21,418 bases of DNA, from positions 1-21,418 of IMG/VR virus record IMGVR_UViG_3300046467_000846. One strand, given 5' to 3'. Numbering within the stretch: the stretch's first letter is position 1; every line of letters begins with the position of its first letter. The notes below the pieces were generated by a model. It saw only the letters and a list, made by a program, of their open reading frames with translations. It did no database searches and was not told the DNA's origin. This DNA is from a virus. This document shows positions 1-6,807 of this stretch, piece after piece. Position numbers and translations under genes: made by a program.

Positions 1-575
1 GCCGGTTGACCCCCAAGGTGCGCCTGACCCCATGCCTCCGGTGGTGTGACCGGGCCCTGACCCATCACCCCCCCCATCGGTTGACCCATCGGTTGACCCT
101 GGTTGCCGAACGCCCGTGCGGCGTATTGATTCGCCATCGCTTGACCCATGTGCGGCGCTGCCATACGCCTCCTCTGCATCTCTTCCGCTTGTGCGCGCTG
201 TTGATTTACGGCTGCGCTGTAAGCCGCCCGCTGTTGGGCGTGTCTCCTCTGAGGTCTCGGGGCACCACCACGATGCGCCGCCATATTGTTGGCTAAGTTC
301 GCCTGATATGCGCCCCCCGTAAACTTCCCAGGAGCACCTTGCAGTGTCTGCCGGATTCCAGATCCCCCCCCAGGTGTTGGCACCCACTTGTCTCTCTTCC
401 CACCGGGCTTAATGCCCGGTGATATATCAGAGGGCCTCACTTCTATGTGGGTTTCGTAACGGGGCGACATAGCAGTGTCGTAGCCCGTGCCCCCGATATT
501 GGCACGAATGCCCTTCATCTGCCGCAGACGCTGCCGGAGTTCTTCTTCCGCTGCCGCCGCTGCTTGCCAGCTCAT
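1..575 (-). CDS. Gln/Gly/Met-rich virion-associated protein, partial (C-terminus beyond window)
   Basis: An open frame runs from the ATG at 575 to the left edge without a stop, giving about 191 residues of an incomplete protein. It starts MSWQAAAAAEEELRQRLRQM, a likely amphipathic helix. A Gly/Pro-rich central part follows, then a basic Gln/Arg/Ala-rich helix (about residues 105-140). The visible end is low-complexity, with M-G-Q-P-M-G-Q-P-M-G-G and P-V-T-P-P-E-A-W-G. The start lies 4 bases after the stop of the upstream gene, and an AGGGA about nine bases before the ATG can serve as ribosome binding site. Composition resembles the preceding 595-residue protein, so both may be internal virion or ejection proteins, which is inference. 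I recognise no domain. The reading frame is convincing because of the tight coupling and the absence of stops; the function is unknown. Confidence 0.7.
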   Translation of the reverse strand, partial: MSWQAAAAAEEELRQRLRQMKGIRANIGGTGYDTAMSPRYETHIEVRPSDISPGIKPGGKRDKWVPTPGGGSGIRQTLQGAPGKFTGGAYQANLANNMAAHRGGAPRPQRRHAQQRAAYSAAVNQQRAQAEEMQRRRMAAPHMGQAMANQYAARAFGNQGQPMGQPMGGVMGQGPVTPPEAWGQAHLGGQP

Positions 576-579
576 AGTC

Positions 580-2367
580 TTATCCCTGTGCGTACTGCGC
601 CGGGGCAGTATTACCGCCCGGCTTGGTTAACTGCTGTGCAGCCGCTTGTGCAAACCAATTCAGATTCGGAGCATTTGCTCCGCTCATCCGTTCAACTTGG
701 TCGGCGTACCTACCGCCAAGACCCGCCGCTCCGTACATGGAGTCTACGTATTTTCCGAACCTGCCCTGACCGTAGCCAGCATATTCCTGACCCAGGCCGC
801 CCATAGCCGTGTTCCAATCGCTCATCATCCCGTATTGCTGCTGCATCTGAGGTGTCACCCAACCACCACGCTGCGCCAGCTCTGCCTGCCGCATTGCAGC
901 CTGGGAACCTAAGCCAGCCGTTCCCATTCCAAGCTGACCCGACATGATAGCTCCGATGTCGCGACCTCGCTGACCCATCTGCTGACCACTCATCTGACCG
1001 TATGCTCCTTCGCCAGCCATCAGGGCACCGCCAAGTGCGCCAACACCACCCATTAGAGCTTGCTGTTGGGCACCAGTTCCAGCCATAAGTGCTTGGCGTT
1101 GCCCGGCAGCACCACCCATAAGGGCCTGACCATAGCCCGCAGCGCCTCCCATCAAAGCTTGACCCGTGGCACCCAAGCGACCCATCCCAACCTGCTGCTG
1201 TACCCCCAGACCCTGCATCTGGATAGCCTCCCTGCGGCGTGCCTGCTTGTCTAAATAATCCTGCTCCGCAATCTGCTGATCTCTTGCGAGTCGGCTCTGC
1301 AAAACCATGTCTCGGCTAGATACTAAGCCTGACGCCCTCCCCTGCTGTGTTAACCTGCCCCTCTCGTCGTCGAACTTCTCTTGAATGCGAGCTAATCCCG
1401 CATCCGTGCCGGTGTCAACGCCTCCCAGTAAATCTTCGTAACCCACCCCCAAGCCCTTAGCCAGTTTTCCATAGTCGTCTCCCAACAGGCTTGCAACATT
1501 GCCGTACCCCGTGTATGTGCCTGTACCAGCCCCGCTGTAGATGTCGCCCACATCACCTGACACATCGCCGTAGGCATCCCTCATTGCAGTGCCCACGTTC
1601 CCGTAAACGCCACCCAAACCAGTCTGACCACCCAGGGATCCACCAATCTGACCGTAGCGGTTCGCCATGGTATCCCTAGCTATGCCGTATGCGTCACCAA
1701 GCCCGCCCGACAGCTGGTTGTATGCGTCTGTGTAACCTCCCATCGCAGCACCGTACTGGTCACCAATTCCCTGCCCCAGCCGCTGGGCATGCTGACCGTA
1801 ATCAGCGATCCCCTGTTGCCATCGGGGGCCCAGTTGGTTCTCCATCGACAGCATCCTCTGGCCCATACCCTGACCACGCAGTGCCTGCTCTCCTGCCACC
1901 TGCGCCTCTCGGGATCCAAAGGAATCCTGCGCGGCGCGGGTGAGGTTGCCGTAGATGCCCGACAGCTGCTGCTGCTTCACGGCATTGATCATGTTCGCCT
2001 GGAACTCACCCTTAGCCAGCAACGCTGACTCGACGCTGTTGAATCCCCAGGAATCGTCACTAATTCCTTTGCGGGCCTCATCGGAAAGCATTTGCCTCAA
2101 CTGTGACTTGGTCAACCCACCCGAGAACCCAGGGTAGGTTACTGCGTCAAACGCGCCCGTACTCCAGGGGCTATACCCCTGCGGCATACTAATGTTCCAC
2201 GTACCCAGGAATTGATCCTTGCCTGCAATGGGTTTAATTCTATACTCAGGCATAGTCCACGAATTAGGGTATGGCACACCCGCCCCAACGGGGTCATACG
2301 CCGGCCCTGGATTAGGATCCCACGGGGGAACGATATTCTCTTGCCCTACTGTGCCTTGTGTTGCCAT
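580..2367 (-). CDS. Gly/Tyr/Gln-rich repetitive structural protein, candidate ejection (internal virion) protein
   Basis: This 595-residue protein is dominated by Gly, Ala, Gln, Met and Tyr. Residues 1-110 look more ordered. Residues of about 185-330 carry irregular Tyr-Gly repeats such as G-D-A-Y-G and G-N-V. Residues of about 330-390 are charged and probably helical, with R-L-T-Q-Q-G-R-A-S-G and R-L-A-R-D-Q-Q-I-A-E-Q-D-Y. Residues 403-452 are 4.5 copies of an 11-residue unit around Q-A-L-M-G-G. There is no signal peptide. The start ATG has AGGAG eight bases upstream, and that site overlaps the stop of the preceding gene. The gene lies after the tail-fibre-like genes. In many podoviruses large Gln/Ala/Gly-rich proteins near the tail genes are ejected with the DNA, so an ejection or internal virion role is the best guess. 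A tail-fibre-associated role is the main alternative. Confidence 0.72.
   Translation of the reverse strand: MATQGTVGQENIVPPWDPNPGPAYDPVGAGVPYPNSWTMPEYRIKPIAGKDQFLGTWNISMPQGYSPWSTGAFDAVTYPGFSGGLTKSQLRQMLSDEARKGISDDSWGFNSVESALLAKGEFQANMINAVKQQQLSGIYGNLTRAAQDSFGSREAQVAGEQALRGQGMGQRMLSMENQLGPRWQQGIADYGQHAQRLGQGIGDQYGAAMGGYTDAYNQLSGGLGDAYGIARDTMANRYGQIGGSLGGQTGLGGVYGNVGTAMRDAYGDVSGDVGDIYSGAGTGTYTGYGNVASLLGDDYGKLAKGLGVGYEDLLGGVDTGTDAGLARIQEKFDDERGRLTQQGRASGLVSSRDMVLQSRLARDQQIAEQDYLDKQARRREAIQMQGLGVQQQVGMGRLGATGQALMGGAAGYGQALMGGAAGQRQALMAGTGAQQQALMGGVGALGGALMAGEGAYGQMSGQQMGQRGRDIGAIMSGQLGMGTAGLGSQAAMRQAELAQRGGWVTPQMQQQYGMMSDWNTAMGGLGQEYAGYGQGRFGKYVDSMYGAAGLGGRYADQVERMSGANAPNLNWFAQAAAQQLTKPGGNTAPAQYAQG
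1012..1161 (-). repeat. Tandem 33-bp coding repeat (11-residue ALMGG unit, 4.5 copies)
   Basis: Within the 595-residue gene the units read QALMGGAAGYG, QALMGGAAGQR, QALMAGTGAQQ, QALMGGVGALG and GALMAG, a strict 11-residue period. Codons differ between units, so the repeat is not a very recent slippage product. An 11-residue period is compatible with a hendecad amphipathic helix. Confidence 0.85.
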
Positions 2368-2378
2368 ATCTATTTCTC

Positions 2379-2657
2379 CTAGCTATCAGCCTTTTCGGGT
2401 CTAGTATACAGCCAATCCCAGAGCTTGTACCACATTAAGTTCCACGATATCCGGCGTGTATGGCAAGGGTCGCAGGTTCTCAAATCCAGAAGCCGGGTGA
2501 TCCTAAACAGTACATCGCCGGGCCCATAAAGGGGTACGTCGCACCGCCACAGGAACCCCGACCCTTCGGGCTGGTTGCAGCGAATGCATACGCCCCGCTC
2601 GTACTGGCAGGGCAGTGGCTCTCGCGTTCTTTCCCAGGCTCTAGACCACCAGCTCAC
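2379..2657 (-). CDS. Small Trp- and Cys-containing hypothetical protein
   Basis: This 92-residue protein is unusually rich in Trp (about eight residues) and has two CxxC pairs: C-I-R-C near residue 25 and C-D-P-C-H near residue 63, plus single Cys nearby. That spacing could bind one zinc ion in a ribbon-like fold, which is inference. It probably starts with GTG at 2657, overlapping the stop of the preceding gene as GTGA, so translation is likely coupled. Its own stop overlaps the ribosome binding site of the next gene. The position between collar-like receptor-binding proteins and the large Gly-rich protein suggests a virion or assembly role, but I recognise no family. It could be a small chaperone for its neighbours. 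Confidence 0.6.
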   Translation of the reverse strand: MSWWSRAWERTREPLPCQYERGVCIRCNQPEGSGFLWRCDVPLYGPGDVLFRITRLLDLRTCDPCHTRRISWNLMWYKLWDWLYTRPEKADS

Positions 2658-3181
2658 GGCATTCTTTCGATAGGGATAAGGGATACGTTCTCAGGATCTG
2701 GTATCGCATGCGAGTGAGATCCCTCACTCGACACCACCGCATCGTGAACATGGGGTGATCCAAACGTCACGATGGGTCGCCCCTCGCTGTACTCATCTTC
2801 GGTGTAAGACACTGACGGGGGGCGTATCAGGTGATCGACGGTGATATCCGCACCACTTGTAGGAATAATGTGATCGTGAGGTGATGCGTCACTTGTTCTG
2901 GATTTCACCGCCGTGTCGCCCACGTCACCATCCGTATGGGTAGCCATAATGTAGTAGCCGATCAGGTTGTACCCCGACCCGCCCTCCGAAACAGCGTTAT
3001 CCGTACCGTTGGCAATTACCCAGTGCCTGGGAACAGCACCCACACGACCACTCACCCACCACACAATGCTCCCCACCGGAAGTGCGTTCTGGTCAGGATC
3101 GTACTCCTTTGCCAGCATAGACAGTGCCTGGGAAACTTGCGTTTCGTCGTATAGTCGTAATGGGTATTGTGATTTTTCCAC
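2654..3181 (-). CDS. Tail-collar-like fibre protein, paralogue 2
   Basis: This 175-residue protein has the layout of phage tail-collar / short tail-fibre tip domains. About 36 residues of N-terminus are followed by P-V-G-S-I-V-W-W, then R-H-W-V-I-A-N-G-T and G-S-G-Y-N-L, then His-X-His pairs (HDH, HVH, HSH), and the end L-I-P-I-E-R. These match position by position the protein encoded just upstream (W-W-T-G, G-W-A-L-M-N-G, G-S-G-Y-N-L, L-I-P-I-E-K). The His pairs are typical of intertwined trimeric fibre tips that coordinate metal. The likely start is GTG at 3181, three bases after the upstream stop, with only a weak ribosome binding site. The role is probably host recognition at the tail. 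Confidence is good for the fold family and low for the exact receptor role. Confidence 0.72.
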   Translation of the reverse strand: MEKSQYPLRLYDETQVSQALSMLAKEYDPDQNALPVGSIVWWVSGRVGAVPRHWVIANGTDNAVSEGGSGYNLIGYYIMATHTDGDVGDTAVKSRTSDASPHDHIIPTSGADITVDHLIRPPSVSYTEDEYSEGRPIVTFGSPHVHDAVVSSEGSHSHAIPDPENVSLIPIERMP

Positions 3182-3183
3182 AA

Positions 3184-3753
3184 CTACGTCACTTGATAGA
3201 TTAGTTTTTCAATGGGTATCAGCTTCATGTGGGCGGGGTTCCCGGCATCGTGGTCGTGATCACCGCCAGCGACACTCGCTGTGTGCGTATGGGGGTCAGC
3301 CGCCACAGCCAGTGCCTCGCCAGCGTATGTGGTGTCGTTGTACGAAGAGGAGTACACTGACTGCCCAGACTCGACACCTGTCGTCAAGTGGTCGATATCA
3401 CCCCTCACCGCGACATATTCTTCTTCGATTATTACCTCATGTGTATGACCGTCTCGACTGGTCTTGCCACCACCGGCAGCCGTGCCAGCGCCTGACGCTG
3501 CCGCCAAAACAAATTTGTCAACTAGGTTGTACCCTGAGCCACCGTTGCCCGTTGCATTCGCAACGCCGTTCATGAGTGCCCAACCTGACGGGATATCAGC
3601 TACCGCGCCGGTCCACCACACCATAATCCCAGCCGGGGTTGGTGGCCCCCTGGAGGCTATGTCTGCCAACGCCTGCTCGAACGCCTGACCCGTTCCCGTA
3701 CAGTCGGTCATCGGGAATGCGCTCTGCGCAACTATCTTACTGTTAATAGCCAA
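3184..3753 (-). CDS. Tail-collar-like fibre protein, paralogue 1
   Basis: The protein has about 189 residues if it starts at the TTG at 3753, which lies one base after the upstream stop and has a GGGGG tract five bases before it. An ATG at 3843 is possible but would overlap the conserved end of the upstream gene by 89 bases. An ATG at 3711 has a poor ribosome site. The TTG start gives an N-terminus nearly as long as that of the downstream paralogue. Features: P-A-G-I-M-V-W-W, I-P-S-G-W-A-L-M-N-G, G-S-G-Y-N-L-V-D-K-F-V-L-A, then H-T-H, H-T-H-T and H-D-H-D, ending L-I-P-I-E-K-L. This is the tail-collar / fibre-tip pattern, so it is probably a receptor-binding or fibre protein. Confidence 0.72.
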   Translation of the reverse strand: MAINSKIVAQSAFPMTDCTGTGQAFEQALADIASRGPPTPAGIMVWWTGAVADIPSGWALMNGVANATGNGGSGYNLVDKFVLAAASGAGTAAGGGKTSRDGHTHEVIIEEEYVAVRGDIDHLTTGVESGQSVYSSSYNDTTYAGEALAVAADPHTHTASVAGGDHDHDAGNPAHMKLIPIEKLIYQVT

Positions 3754-3754
3754 A

Positions 3755-5362
3755 CTAGCCCCCGCTGTACCGCACTTTTGTGCGGGGATGTACGATTGTT
3801 GTAATGTTTTCCACCGACCAGTTCTTCTTAGCGGCACCGGCAACCCTCAACACGTAGTAAGGGTCTCGCACTCGGATGCGAGTTGTGTTGTTGTGATATC
3901 GCCAAATTCCAGTGTCTCGCGATGTAGCATCAAACGCCTGTTCTGCCGATTGCCCTGTACGCACTGACCATGTGACGTTATCTCCGGTTCCGTTAGCGAT
4001 GCTCGACGCCATAACGGAGTTGATCTGGTCGATTGACCCGTTCAGAAATCCGCCACTCTTTGATCCGGCAGTAGCCAGGGGTCCATAGTCGATATAGCTT
4101 TCGGCTTCACACGATATTCGTTCGTCGAACTGTTTGATAATGGGCGGCCCACCCATGCCAATTAACACATCCGACACATTGTTGTTAGCCGATCCCTCGT
4201 AGATGCCAGCACATATGGGTGACGTTGATAGCGTCATGGGCCAATACGTCGGAGCGCCGGTTTTGTCGTTGTTCATTGTCTGGTTCACATCCAGCCAATA
4301 GTGCGTCTTCGCCGGGTTGGTGCCAATCGGAGTGATGTACAGATGAATACCACGGTGCCTGCCGTCGTATTCCATGGAGACATGGTACTCGTCATTCTTG
4401 ATAAACATCAGGTCGTCGGGCACCTTCTCGCGGCTCACAGAAATAGGAGTACTGCCGCACCCTGGGGGCATAGCACACACGCCTTCCTGTGAAAGCCAGA
4501 AGAGCCACCCGTCAGCTGTTCGGCACCAAGCATTGCGGGATACGCAACCTATCCGCTGGGATAAGTTATCCAGCCTGCCGCCATACCCTGGGTCTGCGCG
4601 CAACGACCATGTGCTGTTTGTGCAGAAGAATATGACGCACTGATCTCCATGCGCCGCAGCGGCACGAATCGGCTCGCCTAACTGACCCATGTTCGTGTTC
4701 TGGGAGAAGATAGCCGAATCCGCTCCGGTTCCCGAGTAGTTAAAGTTAAGCGGTTCGCTGGTCTTCGACATGTACCATCGCTGCGGGTTGGCGCTGTCGT
4801 CGCATACCACCAACCTGTCGTGATAACGAAAGACAATCTTGCAATTACGTGGTGCATCAGCGGAGTCATCAAGAGTATAGCTTGGATTTACATCTACTGT
4901 GTTGTCAGCGGGGTTGAATATCTTTAAGGGATGAGTCGGGCCACCATCGGCTATGTACAGCTTCTGGTGCATATCGGCAGCGGTCAAACTATCTGTACCC
5001 GCCAGAAGGGGGGTGGTGTTTTCGCTTGTCACTTTCGACCACTGTGCCGTTTCATCATCCTCCTTGTACCAGATGGCTTGCCCGACAGCCGCGACGAGCT
5101 TTGTTTTCCAAGTGCCCGAATCAACATATCGCACTTGGGATATCACTCGTACATTGTCAGTCGTGCCCCACGACACCCCAACATTCAGGATTCCATGGGT
5201 TGATAAACCGGGTCGAGCGCCTATTCTTTCCCGACTCTCCAGCGTGGTGTCTGGTCGCACGTTACTGCAATCAGGCGTAGTGAACGGTGGGTGCGCCTGA
5301 TAAGACTGGCGGCGGTACAAACCTCCCATGGGCGGCTGCAAGCTCATGATCTGTTTCGCCAT
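3755..5362 (-). CDS. Tail nozzle / DNA-stabilisation-like protein (P22 gp10 / T7 gp12-like)
   Basis: This 535-residue protein begins MAKQIMSLQPPMGG. The ATG at 5362 has AAGG six bases upstream. The frame stays open to 5503, but that extension has no family character and is rejected. Recognisable features are the N-terminal block P-D-C-S-N-V-R-P-D ... R-P-G-L, typical of podovirus tail hub proteins; a central F-R-Y-H-D-R-L-V-V; W-Y-M-S-K-T-S-E-P-L-N-F; and R-I-G-C-V-S-R-N-A-W ... G-W-L-F-W-L-S-Q-E-G-V, reading like beta-propeller blades. Such proteins plug the portal-adaptor channel and form the distal tail tube. It sits after the adaptor candidate and before the fibre genes, as expected. The assignment rests on remembered motif patterns and not on a search. 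Confidence 0.62.
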   Translation of the reverse strand: MAKQIMSLQPPMGGLYRRQSYQAHPPFTTPDCSNVRPDTTLESRERIGARPGLSTHGILNVGVSWGTTDNVRVISQVRYVDSGTWKTKLVAAVGQAIWYKEDDETAQWSKVTSENTTPLLAGTDSLTAADMHQKLYIADGGPTHPLKIFNPADNTVDVNPSYTLDDSADAPRNCKIVFRYHDRLVVCDDSANPQRWYMSKTSEPLNFNYSGTGADSAIFSQNTNMGQLGEPIRAAAAHGDQCVIFFCTNSTWSLRADPGYGGRLDNLSQRIGCVSRNAWCRTADGWLFWLSQEGVCAMPPGCGSTPISVSREKVPDDLMFIKNDEYHVSMEYDGRHRGIHLYITPIGTNPAKTHYWLDVNQTMNNDKTGAPTYWPMTLSTSPICAGIYEGSANNNVSDVLIGMGGPPIIKQFDERISCEAESYIDYGPLATAGSKSGGFLNGSIDQINSVMASSIANGTGDNVTWSVRTGQSAEQAFDATSRDTGIWRYHNNTTRIRVRDPYYVLRVAGAAKKNWSVENITTIVHPRTKVRYSGG

Positions 5363-5414
5363 CGCGCACCTTAGTAGAGAGAGAAACCATATCCGCTGTT
5401 GTACAGCCAGCTGC

Positions 5415-5678
5415 TTATTCTTCATCTCCGTCTGGCAGCGACCAAACCGGAGTAGCCATAATTGCCAGGATCTCTTCGTTGTTATATTCCTGATCTCCTT
5501 CAACGATTGCAGCCACGCTTGGCGGCATACCCCCTACATATTTAAGAACCACCAATAGCCCGCTCAGGGATCTCCTTACCGTCGAGGGTCCAGTTTCCAT
5601 GACCTCGCTGAAGTCGATGTTATTGATTGCGACGTGCGGGATAATAACGTAGCGCCTGTCGGATACGTTGTGACTCAT
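5415..5678 (-). CDS. Small hypothetical protein of the tail cluster
   Basis: This 87-residue protein (start MSHNVSDRRYVIIPHVAI) overlaps the upstream LamG-like gene by four bases (ATGA), so translation is probably coupled. It has a beta-like N-terminus, a short hydrophobic stretch G-L-L-V-V-L-K-Y-V-G-G too short for a membrane segment, and an acidic end (D-G-D-E-E). No family is recognised. The 52 bases between its stop and the next start contain only a pyrimidine-rich tract and that gene's ribosome binding site. It may be a tail assembly chaperone or minor structural protein, which is inference from position. Confidence 0.6.
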   Translation of the reverse strand: MSHNVSDRRYVIIPHVAINNIDFSEVMETGPSTVRRSLSGLLVVLKYVGGMPPSVAAIVEGDQEYNNEEILAIMATPVWSLPDGDEE

Positions 5679-6472
5679 GATTTACCAAACCTAGTCTTTG
5701 CCGCATTGTAATTGGTAGTAATATTCGCTGACGACAATGCCGTATTGTAAATCTGAACTGACGCGATTTGGCCCTGGAACTCGTTGGTTGGGTTCCCGCC
5801 AGTTGCACTACCGTTGCTGTACGTTGTTCCTCCAAGTTGGAGCGGCAGCGCGTTCCCTATGTCGTCGATGGTGTCTGTGCCGGATGTCACATTCGCGTTT
5901 TCAGTAGTATCGACATATACCGTTAGCTTCGTGCCCGCGTCCCAAACCATCGAATACAGATACCACGCATCAAACGCATATTCGGTCCCGGAATTGTTGA
6001 TCTTGACCGACTGGGCAGCATCGGCAACACCCGTCCCCTGCACGTACCAGCCAGTCCCCTTCTTGATCCGCATATTCCATCCGGCATAACTATTCCATGC
6101 GCCTGCGCCAAACGTGTTAACTACTCTTTGCACCCCCGTCAGGGAAGTTGTGGCTGGCTTGAACCACACGCACACGGTCATATCGCCATCGTCAGCCGGA
6201 TTGAAAGCGTCGTTGTTTGGCACCGACACAATATCATCTACGCCGTCAAATATAAGACTCCCCCCATTGGCGGTGTCGAAGTTGTCGGTACAGGAAATCG
6301 TTCCCATCAAGCCACCGATTACATCCTGCCAAGTAGTCGCTGTCTCGGGAGGGCCTGGGTATGTCGCACCCGCGCCCGTATCCCAGCAAGCAACCAGACC
6401 GGAATTAACTCCGGCGGAGCAAAGCCCCCCTTCAACGCCCAATCCGGCACCTGTAGTAGTAATCGTTGTCAT
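5675..6472 (-). CDS. LamG / concanavalin A-like lectin-domain structural protein
   Basis: This 265-residue protein is beta-rich with many Thr, Gly, Asn and Asp. It follows the LamG (Laminin_G_3) pattern: L-I-F-D-G-V-D-D-I-V near residue 74, M-T-V-C-V-W-F-K-P near 98, W-Y-L-Y-S-M-V-W-D near 170, L-T-V-Y-V-D near 183, and the closing block F-Q-G-Q-I-A-S-V-Q-I-Y-N-T-A-L-S followed by N-Y-N-A near residues 231-258. Such domains bind carbohydrate and in phages occur on capsid or tail surfaces. A single-domain protein fits this length. The start follows the preceding stop by one base with a weak GAAGAAAT ribosome site. A role in attachment to host or environmental glycans is inference. Confidence 0.78.
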   Translation of the reverse strand: MTTITTTGAGLGVEGGLCSAGVNSGLVACWDTGAGATYPGPPETATTWQDVIGGLMGTISCTDNFDTANGGSLIFDGVDDIVSVPNNDAFNPADDGDMTVCVWFKPATTSLTGVQRVVNTFGAGAWNSYAGWNMRIKKGTGWYVQGTGVADAAQSVKINNSGTEYAFDAWYLYSMVWDAGTKLTVYVDTTENANVTSGTDTIDDIGNALPLQLGGTTYSNGSATGGNPTNEFQGQIASVQIYNTALSSANITTNYNAAKTRFGKS

Positions 6473-6473
6473 G

Positions 6474-6806
6474 TTACGTTGTTATTTCTTCAAATTCCTG
6501 ATAGGCCATGTGTCCATCCACGTCCTCGGTACAAATTATTCGTAGCTCCTTGTTGACCGTTGGCGTTTCAAATTGACCGATATATGTAGCGTTTGGCGAC
6601 AGGCCCCCCTTCGCTGCCAATTGCATGTTTCCCGTTATCGCAGTGCCATCCTCGTCAACAAACTGGATTCCTGTTGCAGCATTAGCAACGACGGTGTACC
6701 CAAGTACCCTAAATCTCCTGCCAGCTACAGCGGTTATTATTGCCGTTGTGCCACTTGCCACGTTGATATCGTCATAAATAATAGGATTGTCTTCGCCTTT
6801 AGCCAT
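6474..6806 (-). CDS. Small beta-rich structural protein
   Basis: This 110-residue protein starts MAKGEDNPIIYDDINVA at the ATG at 6806, where GGAG stands six bases upstream and overlaps the end of the preceding gene. A longer frame to 6902 lies inside that gene and is rejected. The pattern V-A-S-G-T-T-A-I-I ... G-I-Q-F-V-D-E-D-G-T-A-I-T-G ... A-A-K-G-G-L-S ... Y-I-G-Q-F-E-T ... L-R-I-I-C ... V-D-G-H-M-A-Y resembles small phage virion proteins of a jelly-roll or Ig-like type that I recall from marine phages. A decoration or tail-associated role is plausible, but its position among neck genes does not decide between them. Confidence 0.62.
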   Translation of the reverse strand: MAKGEDNPIIYDDINVASGTTAIITAVAGRRFRVLGYTVVANAATGIQFVDEDGTAITGNMQLAAKGGLSPNATYIGQFETPTVNKELRIICTEDVDGHMAYQEFEEITT

Positions 6807-6807
6807 G

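Noticed and set aside
2967-3575. Open frame of about 200 codons on the plus strand
   Set aside because: It lies antisense to the collar paralogues, has Pro/His/Arg/Ser-skewed composition typical of a shadow frame, no family motif and no convincing ribosome site. All other supported genes are on the minus strand.
5363-5503. N-terminal extension of the tail nozzle-like protein
   Set aside because: It overlaps the upstream small gene, and a good ribosome site with the expected N-terminus exists at 5362.
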